A stretch of DNA of 64,000 bases from ECT2AJA-110-A sp035399845 (GCA_035399845.1 DAOPJV010000023.1:21093-85092), one strand, 5' to 3'; positions 43,530 to 53,108 are shown, counted from the first letter of the stretch. The notes: generated by a model from the letters alone, not told the origin. A program made the numbers and translations.

Positions 43530-44585
43530 ATGAAGAAACCGCGGAATCAAGTCCTGGACTACGTCCTCTACCTGATCGTTCGACTGGCGGCGGCGTTCCT
43601 GGGCGTTCTGCCGGTTCGCGTGTCGCTGTCGATCGCGTCCGGTCTGGGCGCTCTGTGGTTTCATCTGCCGCGCTGGCTGCCGGAAACGCGCGTCACAATA
43701 CCGGACTGGAGCCGGCGAAACACGGCGACGAAAGTGATCGCGGCGCCCATCAGGCTGCTGGCGAGTCTCTCCAGAACGTCCAACAAGCTGCTTGGCAAGT
43801 TCCGCGAACATCGCAATCGCGCCGAATTGCACATCCGCACGTCCTTTCCGGACATGCCCGAGGCGGATGTTCAGCGCATGACCCTGGAGAGCCTGCAGCA
43901 GCTCTGCCTCATGGCGGTCGAGCTGATCATCTCACCGCGACTGATCACGCGATGGACCTGGCACGACTATGTTGAGACGCGGAACCTCGCCGGCGCAATT
44001 CGGGCGCTGGCGGACAAGCGTGGCTGCATCCTGCTGACGGGCCACTACGGCAACATCGAGGTTCTCGGGACATCGCTCGCGACGATCGGCTTCGACATGA
44101 CGGCTGTCATGCGTCCGTTTGACAACAGGTATCTCAATCGGCTGCTGACGCGCCGTCGCGCGCAGAGCGGTCTCAAACTCCTCGACAAGGGCGGCGCCAC
44201 GCAGCACGCGCCGGAGATCCTTGAGTCCGGCGCAGGTTTGTGCTTCATCGCCGATCAGAATGCGGGAAAGAAGGGCATCTTCGTTGACTTCTTTGGCCGC
44301 AAGGCGTCCACCTACAAGTCGATTGGCCTGCTTGCGATGCGATTTGACGTGTCCGTCATTGTTGGTTGTGCTCGGCGCGTCGGGCGTGACTTCCGATACG
44401 AGATTCACGTGAATCGCGTCATCCAGCCGGAGGAGTGGGCCGACAAGGACGATCCACTTCGTTGGATCACGCAGGAGTACACGACGGCGCTGGAGAATCT
44501 GATTCGTGAAGCGCCAGGCCAGTACCTGTGGATTCATCGGCGCTGGAAGACCCGCCCCAAAGACGAACTCGCCGACGCGGCGTAG
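43530..44585 (+). CDS. Lysophospholipid/lipid A acyltransferase, LpxL (HtrB) family
   Basis: 351 residues. N-terminal membrane anchor (VLYLIVRLAAAFLGVLPV), then the acyltransferase fold with the catalytic H-x4-E motif at His-172/Glu-177 (TGHYGNIE), MRPFDNRYLN and the substrate-site DQNAGKKGIFVDFFG. The family adds secondary acyl chains to Kdo2-lipid A from acyl-ACP at the inner membrane. About 60 residues between helix and core (ETRVTIPDWSRRNTATK) are longer than in E. coli LpxL. Together with waaA at 0.4-1.7 kb it supports lipid A production. Confidence 0.9.
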   Translation: MKKPRNQVLDYVLYLIVRLAAAFLGVLPVRVSLSIASGLGALWFHLPRWLPETRVTIPDWSRRNTATKVIAAPIRLLASLSRTSNKLLGKFREHRNRAELHIRTSFPDMPEADVQRMTLESLQQLCLMAVELIISPRLITRWTWHDYVETRNLAGAIRALADKRGCILLTGHYGNIEVLGTSLATIGFDMTAVMRPFDNRYLNRLLTRRRAQSGLKLLDKGGATQHAPEILESGAGLCFIADQNAGKKGIFVDFFGRKASTYKSIGLLAMRFDVSVIVGCARRVGRDFRYEIHVNRVIQPEEWADKDDPLRWITQEYTTALENLIREAPGQYLWIHRRWKTRPKDELADAA

Positions 44586-44920
44586 TGGGACGCGCTCGCC
44601 TGGGGCCGCTGCGGGAGCGCTACGCCTCGCTCATGATTCGAGCGACTCTCGCCGCTGGATCGGCCGACGGAGCAGTCGCTCAGATGCCGACTGCACGCTG
44701 AAGGCGTGCCATATGTGTAGCCCAGGGCAAACGCAGGCCCGGGGATCGGATCAACCCGCACGTCAAGCGCTGAAAGTGCGAATTAAACGCCGTGTCGTTA
44801 CGAGAATCGCGGCCATCCAGGTCGCATCGGCGTGAATTGGACTCCCGGATTTCCGTGATGAATCAAAAAAAGGGCGGTCCGAAGACCGCCCCTGGTCACT
44901 GTTGAATCTGTCGCGCGACG
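44586..44920. other. Intergenic region between convergent acyltransferase and lpd genes
   Basis: 335 bp between convergent genes. The right end holds the lpd terminator at 44865-44891. No terminator is obvious for the forward gene, although the same stem could serve it weakly. No coding signal is seen. Confidence 0.5.
44865..44891 (-). terminator. Intrinsic terminator of lpd with UUCG tetraloop
   Basis: Read on the reverse strand: GGGCGGTC, loop TTCG, GACCGCCC, then seven T (44871-44865). The perfect 8-bp stem closed by a UUCG loop lies about 30 bp past the lpd stop. Very strong rho-independent terminator. Confidence 0.93.
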
Positions 44921-46333
44921 TCAGTGTGCCGCGTGAATCGCATGGCCGAACATGGCTTCGGCCGCTTCACCGATCGTTTCGCCCGTCGACGGATGCGCGT
45001 GGATGGCGACAGCGATATCCTCGGCGACAGCGCCCATCTCCATCGCCAGTACGCCTTCGGCGATCAGGTCGCCCGCGTGGGCGCCGACAATGCCGAGGCC
45101 GAGCACGCGCTGAGTCTTCGCGTCGAACAGCATCTTCGTCAGGCCTTCCGTTCGATTCATCGATACGGCGCGGCCGTTGCCGAGCCAGGGGAATTTCGTG
45201 ACTTTGAAGTCGAGCCCCTTCGCCTTGGCCTCCTGCTCCGTCAGACCGCACCAGGCGACTTCCGGATCCGTATAGACAACGGCCGGAATGCACACATTGT
45301 CGAATTCCGCGGGCTTGCCGGCGATCGCCTCAACGGCGACCTTCGCCTCCCGCATTGCCTTGTGCGCCAGCATCGGATCGCCAGCAATATCGCCGATGGC
45401 GAAGATGCGCTTGTCCGTCGTCCGCATCTGCCTGTCGACCTTCACGAAACCGCGCTCCGTCAGCTCGACCTTGGTCGTGTCCAGACCGCAGTTGTCCGTG
45501 TTCGGCTGGCGGCCGATCGAGACCAGAATGCGGTCAAACGTTTCCGTGATGTCCTTGCCGCCGACGCTGAACGTCGCCTCGACCCCGGCGCCCTTCTTCT
45601 TCGCGCTCTTGAAGGAGGCGGACTCATGGATCGCCTTCATCTGCTTCTCGAGCTTCTTGACGAGCGGCTTGGCGAGGTCCGGATCGAGACCGTTGAGGAT
45701 CCCCGGCAGGGCCTCGACAACCGTGACTTCGCTGCCCAGTCCGGCGTAGACCTGGCCGAGCTCAAGACCGATGTAGCCGCCGCCGATGACGAGGAGCTTC
45801 TTCGGGATCTCATCCATTTTCAGGGCGTCGGCGGCGTTCCAGCACAGCTCGCGCGGCAGCAGCTTGTCCGGCAGGAGCTTCGCCCGAGAGCCGGTCGCCA
45901 GGATGCAGTGCTTGAACTTGATGCGCCCGACGTCCTCTCCCTCGATGTGAATGAGCTTCGAACTTTCGAAGGTGGCGTGCCCCTTGAAGTACTCGACTTT
46001 GCGGCCCTTCAGGAGTCCTCGGACGCCCGTTGAGAGCTTCCTGATCACGCTGTTCTTGAAGTCGCGCAGCTTGTCCACATCCGTCTTCGGCTTGCTGAAT
46101 GTGACGCCCATGGCCGCGGCGTGTTCCGCTTCGTCCATGATGCGGACGACATTGAGAAGTGTCTTGCTGGGGATGCAGCCTTCCCGGAGGCAGACGCCGC
46201 CCGGAACCTCCGCCATCTCGATGATCGCCGTCGCAAATCCGGCGTCCGCCGCCGCAATGGCCGCGACATAGCCGCCGGGTCCGCCACCGACGACGACAAC
46301 ATCAAATTCCTGTGTGAGCTCACCGACTACCAT
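44921..46333 (-). CDS. lpdA: Dihydrolipoyl dehydrogenase
   Basis: 470 residues, the E3 flavoprotein that reoxidises dihydrolipoamide in 2-oxoacid dehydrogenase and glycine cleavage complexes. FAD motif GGGPGG (16-21), redox disulfide in GVCLREGCIPSK (Cys-48, Cys-53), NAD motif GGGYIGLELG and the active-site pair HAHPSTGE near the C-terminus are all present. Its E1 and E2 partners are not in the window. Good AGGAG ribosome site 8 nt from the ATG and a strong terminator: a single-gene unit. Confidence 0.96.
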   Translation of the reverse strand: MVVGELTQEFDVVVVGGGPGGYVAAIAAADAGFATAIIEMAEVPGGVCLREGCIPSKTLLNVVRIMDEAEHAAAMGVTFSKPKTDVDKLRDFKNSVIRKLSTGVRGLLKGRKVEYFKGHATFESSKLIHIEGEDVGRIKFKHCILATGSRAKLLPDKLLPRELCWNAADALKMDEIPKKLLVIGGGYIGLELGQVYAGLGSEVTVVEALPGILNGLDPDLAKPLVKKLEKQMKAIHESASFKSAKKKGAGVEATFSVGGKDITETFDRILVSIGRQPNTDNCGLDTTKVELTERGFVKVDRQMRTTDKRIFAIGDIAGDPMLAHKAMREAKVAVEAIAGKPAEFDNVCIPAVVYTDPEVAWCGLTEQEAKAKGLDFKVTKFPWLGNGRAVSMNRTEGLTKMLFDAKTQRVLGLGIVGAHAGDLIAEGVLAMEMGAVAEDIAVAIHAHPSTGETIGEAAEAMFGHAIHAAH

Positions 46334-46666
46334 TGAACGCTCCTGGATGCTGATTCATGCGCAATTCTCTCGATCCACGCCGTCCGTATCGCTCGCATCC
46401 ACGCGAAGTCAATGCGATCGCGGCGATGGGGGATGTCCCTACGGCGAAACGCCTCGGGCGCGTGCCGCGACCGATTGCATTCCGGGAGCGCGGATTGTAG
46501 GGATGCGGCCGAAACGTGGCCAGTCGATCGCCCGTCGCGGAGGCGCCGGCTGTGAAACGGCGCCATCCGAGGCGAATTCATCGCGGATGAGACAATTGGC
46601 GCCGACGTGGCGCGGGGAGAGAATTCGGTTCTTGAATACCTAACAATAACCGAATATGATGCTCCG
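46334..46666. other. Divergent intergenic region between lpd and radical SAM gene
   Basis: 333 bp. The right end contains the TTGAAT-17-TATGAT promoter. A GTG at 46607 is in frame with the radical SAM gene, but it lies upstream of this promoter and is rejected as the start. The rest shows nothing recognisable. Confidence 0.5.
46632..46660 (+). promoter_or_regulatory. Promoter of the radical SAM gene, leaderless geometry
   Basis: TTGAAT (46632-46637), a 17-nt spacer and TATGAT (46655-46660): 5 of 6 matches at -10 and optimal spacing. The ATG at 46667 begins 6 nt after the box, exactly where transcription should start, and no Shine-Dalgarno sequence precedes it. This is the clearest leaderless candidate in the window. 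Confidence 0.6.
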
Positions 46667-47755
46667 ATGGCGCTGCATCGTGTATCGAATCCGCAGAATC
46701 CGTTCATCTCCGAGTCGCGCGAATGGCTGGAGGCCGTGCCGGAGACGCGCGTCGAGATCTACGAGGAACGCGCCAAGTCGATTCTCTCTGAGAATGACAG
46801 TCCCGACATACCCTTCCGATGGTCCGTCAATCCGTATCGGGGCTGCCAGCACGGATGCGCCTATTGCTACGCCCGGCCAACGCATGAGTACCTTGGATTC
46901 GGCGCCGGCAGTGACTTTGAAACGCGCATTGTCGCCAAAGTGAATGCGCCGCAACTGCTGGAGAAGGCGCTGTCGAGGCGAGGCTGGCTGGGGGAGTCCG
47001 TGACCTTCTCAGGCGTCACGGATTGCTATCAGCCCGCCGAGGCGACCTACGCCCTGACGCGCGGCTGTCTTGAGGTCTGCCTTCGGCGTCAGAACCCGGT
47101 TGGTATCGTTACAAGAGGGCGCATGGTCCTCCGTGACGCCGATCTGCTCGCCGAGCTCTCACGCGTCGCCGGCGCCAGGGTCTTCATGTCGATTCCGTTC
47201 GCGAGTGACGCCGACGCCCGCGCCATCGAGCCCTTCGCGCCGCCGCCGTCGAAGCGATTCGAAACTCTGGAAGCGCTCTGCGACGCGGGCGTCGACGTCG
47301 GCGTGATGGTCGCGCCCCTGATCCCCGCGCTCAATGACATGCAGATCCCTGAGATCCTGAAGCGCTCCGCCGAGGCGGGGGCCGTATCGGCGGCGTACAT
47401 TCCACTCCGCCTGCCGCGGAGTGTCGCGCCCGTCTTCTTCGAACGGCTTGAGGCCACGATGCCCCATCGGGCCCAGCGCGTCGCCAGCCTCGTCGGCGCC
47501 ATGCGGGGCGGTCGAGTTTCCGAGGCAAGATTCGGCCATCGCATGCAGGGTGTCGGGCCCCACTGGGAAAGCGTCAAGTCGCTCTTCGAAATCGCATGCG
47601 ATCGGTACGGCTTGTCAGTCCACAAATCCGAGGGTTTCTCGAAGAAGTCGTCTCACCCTGATCGTGGCGACTCCGGCTCGTTGACGCCGCTTCGCATCGC
47701 CCCCAGGAAGCGCACCGACAGCGCTCAGCTCACATTCGACTTCGGCGCCGAGTAG
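46667..47755 (+). CDS. PA0069-family radical SAM protein
   Basis: 362 residues. The SAM-binding iron-sulfur motif C-x3-C-x2-C is at 60, 64 and 67 (RGCQHGCAYCYARPTHEYLG), preceded by the family start RVSNPQNPF. Similar to the spore photoproduct lyase-like branch, but of unknown substrate. ATG 46667 is preferred because it starts at the conserved region and directly follows the promoter. The C-terminus ends SAQLTFDFGAE, and a FGHRMQGVGPHWESV motif is conserved in the family. Confidence 0.9.
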   Translation: MALHRVSNPQNPFISESREWLEAVPETRVEIYEERAKSILSENDSPDIPFRWSVNPYRGCQHGCAYCYARPTHEYLGFGAGSDFETRIVAKVNAPQLLEKALSRRGWLGESVTFSGVTDCYQPAEATYALTRGCLEVCLRRQNPVGIVTRGRMVLRDADLLAELSRVAGARVFMSIPFASDADARAIEPFAPPPSKRFETLEALCDAGVDVGVMVAPLIPALNDMQIPEILKRSAEAGAVSAAYIPLRLPRSVAPVFFERLEATMPHRAQRVASLVGAMRGGRVSEARFGHRMQGVGPHWESVKSLFEIACDRYGLSVHKSEGFSKKSSHPDRGDSGSLTPLRIAPRKRTDSAQLTFDFGAE

Positions 47756-47870
47756 GGCGTTCCCCCACGAGATCTGCCGGTCTCGCGCCCATCTGGAGGG
47801 TTCGGGCGTTGCTCGCTACACTGCGGACTGGCATGAGGAATTTCACGATCCACCAGCGCTCAGGTGCCCA

Positions 47871-49373
47871 ATGAACAAAGACGCATACGACGATCTTCTG
47901 AATCGACTACGGGAGATTGGTCAGCTCGACGCCACCGCGGCCCTTCTCGACTGGGACGCCGAGACATACATGCCGAAGAACGGACTCGGCGTTCGCGCCG
48001 ATCAGCTCGCGCTGCTGGCGCGGTTGTCGCACGAACGGATGACGGATCCGGCCATCGGCGATCGGATCAGCGAGCTCGACGAAAAGTGCGATGACGAGGT
48101 CTCGGAGACGAATGTCCGCGAGATCAAACGGCTTTACCTTCGCGCCACGAAGATTCCGACAAGCCTCGTGGAACGGATCGCCCGCGTTTCGACCGTCGCC
48201 AAGGAATCGTGGCAGAAGGCGAGAGAGCACTCGAACTTCAACACCTTCAAGCCGCATCTCGCCGAACTGATCGAGCTGCGCTGTCAGGTTGCCGACGCGA
48301 TCGGCTATCAGAACGAACGCTACGATGCGCTGCTCGACGAATTCGAACCGGGCATGACGACCAAGGAAGTCGATCGATTGTTCGGCGCCCTGCGGGGACC
48401 GTTGAGCGAGTTCGTCCAGGCGATCGCCGAATCGAACGGCAGGCCGGATGTTTCCATTCTGCATCGCGACTATCCCGTCGAGACACAGAAGCTGTGGAGC
48501 CGCCAGATGGCGGCCGAGATCGGCTTTGATTTCGGCAGCGGTCGCATCGATATCTCAACGCATCCGTTCTGCTCCGGTTCGGCGCCGACGGACGTGCGTC
48601 TGACGACGCGATACATGGAGAAGTTCTTTAACTCCGCGATGTTCGGAACGCTCCACGAGGCCGGCCACGGTCTCTACGAGCAGGGGCTGCCGGAAGAGCA
48701 TGTCTTCACGCCGCGCGGCCAGGCCGTGAGTCTCGGAATCCATGAATCGCAGTCTCGATTGTGGGAGAACTTTGTCGGCCGAAGCCGGGAGTTCTGGGAA
48801 CGCTACTATCCCCAGTGCCGGGTCGCCTTCGCCGAGGCGCTGTCCGATGTGTCGCTGGATCAGTTCTACTCTGCGATCAACGCCGTGAGTCCGTCGCTCA
48901 TCCGCGTGGAGGCGGACGAAGTCACGTACAACCTCCATATCATTCTGCGATTTGAGATCGAGCGGGATCTCATCGGCGGCAGGCTCGCCGTCGGTGACCT
49001 TCCGGAAGCGTGGAATGAGAAGATGGCGACGCTCGTCGGCGTTCGCCCGTCGAATGACGCGGAGGGATGCCTGCAGGACATCCACTGGTCGATGGGTGGG
49101 TTCGGCTACTTCCCGACCTACGCCCTGGGCAATCTCTACGCCGCGCAGTTCTTTGCCCGGGCAAAGAAGGATATCCCGGAACTGATGGATCAGATCCGCG
49201 TCGGAGAGTTCGCGCCGCTGCTCGAATGGCTGCGGATGAAGATTCATCGACATGGGCAGCATTATCGCGCCTCCGAGCTGGTGCAGCGCGTCAGTGGACG
49301 CGCCCTGTCCATCGAGCCGTTTCTTGACTATGTGAGCGATAAGTTTGGTCCGCTCTACGGGATCGAGGACTGA
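47871..49373 (+). CDS. M32 family metallocarboxypeptidase (thermostable carboxypeptidase 1)
   Basis: 500 residues, all-helical Zn carboxypeptidase that trims residues from peptide C-termini in the cytoplasm. HEAGH at 262-266 and Glu-292 in HESQSRLWEN bind the metal; HPF (231-233) and DVRLTTR (241-247) are further family signatures. Length is standard. Its stop overlaps the nfo start by 1 nt (TGATG), so the three genes here are co-translated. A TACACT box at 47817-47822 may be the -10 element. Confidence 0.95.
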   Translation: MNKDAYDDLLNRLREIGQLDATAALLDWDAETYMPKNGLGVRADQLALLARLSHERMTDPAIGDRISELDEKCDDEVSETNVREIKRLYLRATKIPTSLVERIARVSTVAKESWQKAREHSNFNTFKPHLAELIELRCQVADAIGYQNERYDALLDEFEPGMTTKEVDRLFGALRGPLSEFVQAIAESNGRPDVSILHRDYPVETQKLWSRQMAAEIGFDFGSGRIDISTHPFCSGSAPTDVRLTTRYMEKFFNSAMFGTLHEAGHGLYEQGLPEEHVFTPRGQAVSLGIHESQSRLWENFVGRSREFWERYYPQCRVAFAEALSDVSLDQFYSAINAVSPSLIRVEADEVTYNLHIILRFEIERDLIGGRLAVGDLPEAWNEKMATLVGVRPSNDAEGCLQDIHWSMGGFGYFPTYALGNLYAAQFFARAKKDIPELMDQIRVGEFAPLLEWLRMKIHRHGQHYRASELVQRVSGRALSIEPFLDYVSDKFGPLYGIED

Positions 49374-50254
49374 TGGCGAGCGCGGCGGCAAAGAAGCAGA
49401 AGTTCGGTTCCCACCTGTCCGTCGCCGGCGGATTTGAGAACGCCTTTCATGAAGGTGTCGACGTCGGCTGCGACTGCCTGCAGATCTTCGTCAAGAATCA
49501 GCGACAATGGACGGCCAAACCGATATCAGATGAACAGATCGCCGCATACAGGGCGGCGTCGAAGGAGACAGGCATCGGTCCTGTCGTGGCGCACGCCTCC
49601 TACCTGCTGAATCTCGCGTCGCCGGAAGCGCCGAACCGGGACAAGAGCGTGAAGGCGCTGGTCGATGAACTGGAGCGATGCGAAGCGCTCGGCGTCGTTG
49701 GGCTCGTGCTGCATCCCGGCGCCCATATGGGCGATGGAGAGGCGAAGGGAATCAAGCGAATCGCCGCATCGCTGAACAAGGCGCACAAGGCGACGAAGGG
49801 CTTCGCCTGCCGCGTGCTGCTTGAAAGCACGGCGGGGCAGGGCACGACCATCGGTCACGACGTCGCGCACCTCGGACAGATCATCGAAGGCGTCAGCGAG
49901 GCGGAGCGCATCGGAATCTGCCTGGACACCTGCCATCTCTTTGCCGCCGGGTACGACCTGCGCGACGGCGAGGCCTATGAGGCGATGGTTCAGGCGATGG
50001 ACGCGTCGTTCGGCGTCGATCGCGTTGCGTGCATCCATATGAACGACTCGAAGTTCGATCTCGGCAGTCGCCGCGATCGCCACGAGCACATCAACGAGGG
50101 GTTCATCGGCCGGGCGGGATTCCTGAATGTCGTGAACGACGCGCGGCTCGCCGGCGTTCCTCGAATCCTGGAGACGCCGAAGGGCGACGACGACAAAGGT
50201 CGGCCAAACGACAAGGTCAATCTGGACAAGCTTCGGCGGATGGTGCGCGGCTGA
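49373..50254 (+). CDS. nfo: Endonuclease IV (AP endonuclease)
   Basis: 293 residues, zinc TIM barrel that cuts DNA 5' of abasic sites in base excision repair. Starts with KFGSHLSVAGGFENAF; ligands lie in VVAHASYLLNL, LVLHPGAHMG, LLESTAGQG, CLDTCHLFAAGYD, HMNDSK, DRHEHINEGFIG and LETPKGD, all nine expected positions appearing occupied. Overlaps the genes on both sides by 1 nt. Confidence 0.96.
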   Translation: MASAAAKKQKFGSHLSVAGGFENAFHEGVDVGCDCLQIFVKNQRQWTAKPISDEQIAAYRAASKETGIGPVVAHASYLLNLASPEAPNRDKSVKALVDELERCEALGVVGLVLHPGAHMGDGEAKGIKRIAASLNKAHKATKGFACRVLLESTAGQGTTIGHDVAHLGQIIEGVSEAERIGICLDTCHLFAAGYDLRDGEAYEAMVQAMDASFGVDRVACIHMNDSKFDLGSRRDRHEHINEGFIGRAGFLNVVNDARLAGVPRILETPKGDDDKGRPNDKVNLDKLRRMVRG

Positions 50255-51543
50255 TGCAAAGCGCCGGCGCGCCGATCGACGTCGCCATCATCGGGGGTGG
50301 CGCCGCGGGGCTTGCGACGGCCATCTTCACCCGCAGGCGACTGCCCGATCGACGTGTCGCTGTTCTGGACGGCGCCACGAAGCTGGGCGCCAAGATCCTT
50401 GTCTCCGGCGGCGGACGCTGCAACGTGACGAACCGAATCGTCACACCTGAGGACTTCTGGGGCGGCAGTTCGAACATCATTAAGCGTGTGCTATCCGCAT
50501 TGCCGGTCGACAGGACCCTCGCATTTTTCTCCGAGCTTGGCGTCGAGCTGCATGAGGAACCGAACGGCAAGCTCTTCCCGGATTCAAACTCAGCGAAGAC
50601 TGTGGTCGAGGCGATGCTGCGCGAGGCCGCGCGCCTCGACGTCCGGCTGCTGACGGCGCATCGCGTCACGGGAATCCGACGCGACTCAGTAGGATTCCTG
50701 CTGGACGTTCATGTCTCCCCGTCGGCCGCCGAGGATGAGCCCGGCGACGTGACCCGGCGCGCCGCGTGCGTCGTCCTGGCGACGGGCGGCAGGTCGCTGC
50801 CGAAGACAGGCAGTGATGGCGCGGGGTATGCGCTCGCTGAATCCCTGGGGCATTCGCTCGTGCCGACCACGCCCGCGCTCGCGCCGCTGCTGCTGGATGG
50901 CGCGATGCACGCAAAACTCTCGGGGATCTCGCAGGAAGTCGAGCTGACTGTCCGAGCGACCGGCGAGAAGCCGATTCACCTGTGTGGTGAGATGTTGTGG
51001 ACCCATTTCGGTCTCAGTGGTCCCGTTGTTCTGAACGCATCGCGCCATTGGCATCGCGCCAGGGAGGAAGGGCGTGACGCTCGCGTGACTCTGAATTTCC
51101 TGCCGGGCGCCGATTTCGCGAAGGCGGACGCGATGTTGATCGCGCTGGCGGGTTCGCATTCGCGCTCGCAGGTTCACAACGCCTTGTCAGGGTTGCTTCC
51201 GGCGCGCGTGGCCGATGTCCTTCTGGCGACGATCGGTATCAAGGCCAATACGCCGATGGGGCAGTTGGCGAAGGAGGCGCGTCGCAGGCTGACGCACGCC
51301 CTGACAGAGCTTCCGCTGGAGGTTCGGGGGAGCCGCGGATACACGTACGCGGAAGTCACGGCGGGCGGTGTCACGCTGACGGAGATCGACGGAAAGACGA
51401 TGGCGTCGCGGAAGTGTCCGGGGCTTTTTCTCGTCGGTGAGATCCTGGATGTGGATGGACGCATCGGCGGGTTCAATTTTCAGTGGGCGTGGAGCGGCGC
51501 GTACGTGGCCGCGGGCGGCGTCGCGCAGCGTTTCGAGTCGTGA
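50254..51543 (+). CDS. BaiN/HI0933-like NAD(P)/FAD-dependent oxidoreductase
   Basis: 429 residues starting at the ATG that overlaps the nfo stop; the frame is open further upstream inside nfo but that is discarded. FAD-binding GGGAAGLA (14-21), GAKILVSGGGRCNVTN and the C-terminal GGVTLTEID ... GLFLVGEILDVDGRIGGFNFQ are the family signatures. Family members are linked to bile acid reduction or aminoacetone oxidation, but most substrates are unknown. The pairing with a DNA repair gene has no clear meaning. Confidence 0.93.
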   Translation: MQSAGAPIDVAIIGGGAAGLATAIFTRRRLPDRRVAVLDGATKLGAKILVSGGGRCNVTNRIVTPEDFWGGSSNIIKRVLSALPVDRTLAFFSELGVELHEEPNGKLFPDSNSAKTVVEAMLREAARLDVRLLTAHRVTGIRRDSVGFLLDVHVSPSAAEDEPGDVTRRAACVVLATGGRSLPKTGSDGAGYALAESLGHSLVPTTPALAPLLLDGAMHAKLSGISQEVELTVRATGEKPIHLCGEMLWTHFGLSGPVVLNASRHWHRAREEGRDARVTLNFLPGADFAKADAMLIALAGSHSRSQVHNALSGLLPARVADVLLATIGIKANTPMGQLAKEARRRLTHALTELPLEVRGSRGYTYAEVTAGGVTLTEIDGKTMASRKCPGLFLVGEILDVDGRIGGFNFQWAWSGAYVAAGGVAQRFES

Positions 51544-51620
51544 CGGCGTCAGCGGCGCGAAAATCGCCGAGGATGGTCGAGTCCGTGGAAGAACGGTGTG
51601 GATCGCACGCCCGATGGCGC

Positions 51621-52934
51621 CTACGCAAGCAGCCCTTCGACCATTTGCCTGATCTCCACATCCCGGACCAGCGCGTCATTCTGAAACGCGGCGCCGGTCG
51701 ACGTGACGATCGCGCCGTATTGATCGGGCGACTCGGCGGGGGCCCCGTGGCTTCCTTTTACGAGTGACGCGTCGAGCGGCGTCTTGCGCTCGGGCATTTT
51801 GATGAACATCTCGACCGGGTCGTAGCCCGGCTTGTTGTGGATATCCACAGTGTGAGCGAATGCGGGCGCCCTGGCGTCGTCGTGCCACCAGTAATAGGCG
51901 AGCCACGTGTCGGGTTCGCAGACCAGAACGACTTCGCCGCTGCGATCGTGAACCATGGCGACGCGCTCGCGCGCGTCGCCATAGAGAGCGTGGGCAATTC
52001 CGTCGAGCCCCTCAAAGATGCCGGCAACGGCGTCGACGTCCGTCGGATCCTGGACGTACACGTGCGCGAACTGATGATCGACGACGGCGAACGCCTTGCT
52101 CGCCTTCACATTCAGGTGTTCGCCATCATCGCGTTCATCGATCTGCGCCATGCCCGCGTCGCGAAGCATGCGATTCGGATAGATCACGCGCGACACGTCC
52201 GTCATCGCGTATTCGCTGACAACGAGGAAGGCGACGTCGCTGATGCCGAGCGCGGCGACGCCATCGAAGAGTCGGCCGAGCTGTTCGTCAGCCTCGCGAC
52301 ACGCCTTGATCTGCTGCTCGGAATTCGGGCCGAATTTCTGGGCCTCGTAGTCGAGATGGGGAACGTAGATGTAGTTGAAGCGAGGCCGTTCCCGCTGAAG
52401 GAGCCACAACGCCGCGTTGATCGTCCATTCGGTACTCCGGATGTTTGCGAGTGGTCCCCAGAAGTTCATCAGGGGGAAGTGATCGATGTCGGCGATGATC
52501 TTCTCGTAGAGACCGTCAGGTTTGGAGTAGCACCAGAGTTCCGTTCGGCCATCGGGATGGTGTTTCGGTTCGGGCGTGACGATGAAGTCGGCGGCGGCGT
52601 CCTTGATGTTCTGCGGAATCCAGGCGGCCTGCGACACGCCGCGCTGGGCGAGCGTGTTCCAGAGCTGCTCGCCCTGAACGAGATTGTTGCGACCGACCCA
52701 CAGCTCGACATCGCCGCGATCGCGATGGTAGAAGCCGTTGCCGATGATTCCGTGCCTGTCGGGCGTTGCGCCCGTCAGCATGGACGCCTGCACGGGCGAC
52801 GTGACACAGGGGAATGTCGGCCTGAGGTCGGCGGCGGCGCCACGGTTCGCCAGTGCGCGAAGGCGCGGCATGTGCTCCAGGTCGCGGCGTCGAAGTCCGG
52901 GGACAGAGACGAGAAAGCAGAATTCGTGAGGCAT
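51621..52934 (-). CDS. Alkaline phosphatase superfamily protein, NPP/EboF-like
   Basis: 437 residues of the nucleotide pyrophosphatase/phosphodiesterase fold. The nucleophile Thr is present in FPCVTSPVQASMLTGATPDRHG. Other metal ligands differ from active NPP enzymes: the first Asp is Pro (VSVPGLR), the D-x3-H pair reads LDYEAQ, the Asp-His pair reads SEYAM; only GSHG near the C-terminus keeps a His. This is the probable last gene of the inositol-prenyl cluster, 174 bp after the second TIM barrel. It may act on a different ester or be non-catalytic. EboF is the closest family I know. Confidence 0.75.
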   Translation of the reverse strand: MPHEFCFLVSVPGLRRRDLEHMPRLRALANRGAAADLRPTFPCVTSPVQASMLTGATPDRHGIIGNGFYHRDRGDVELWVGRNNLVQGEQLWNTLAQRGVSQAAWIPQNIKDAAADFIVTPEPKHHPDGRTELWCYSKPDGLYEKIIADIDHFPLMNFWGPLANIRSTEWTINAALWLLQRERPRFNYIYVPHLDYEAQKFGPNSEQQIKACREADEQLGRLFDGVAALGISDVAFLVVSEYAMTDVSRVIYPNRMLRDAGMAQIDERDDGEHLNVKASKAFAVVDHQFAHVYVQDPTDVDAVAGIFEGLDGIAHALYGDARERVAMVHDRSGEVVLVCEPDTWLAYYWWHDDARAPAFAHTVDIHNKPGYDPVEMFIKMPERKTPLDASLVKGSHGAPAESPDQYGAIVTSTGAAFQNDALVRDVEIRQMVEGLLA

Positions 52935-53108
52935 GACGGCGTAGGTTCCTGTCGCACCAGGGCGATCGCTTGAGACGGTTAATCGAACCCGATTAACCCG
53001 CTTGAGCGTCGATCGGTCAAGCGCTGTGGCGGATGGCGACCTTATTGGGCCGTTTTCGCGATCGCTTTGCTGTCTTGAGTGGGATTGGAGCCGCCGGGCT
53101 TCGCGCCG

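Noticed and set aside
43313..43975. 220-codon forward ORF over the acyltransferase start
   Set aside because: It overlaps the acyltransferase out of frame and covers a structured non-coding element.
46607..46666. N-terminal extension of the radical SAM protein from GTG
   Set aside because: The 20 extra residues are outside the family core and the region contains the promoter itself.
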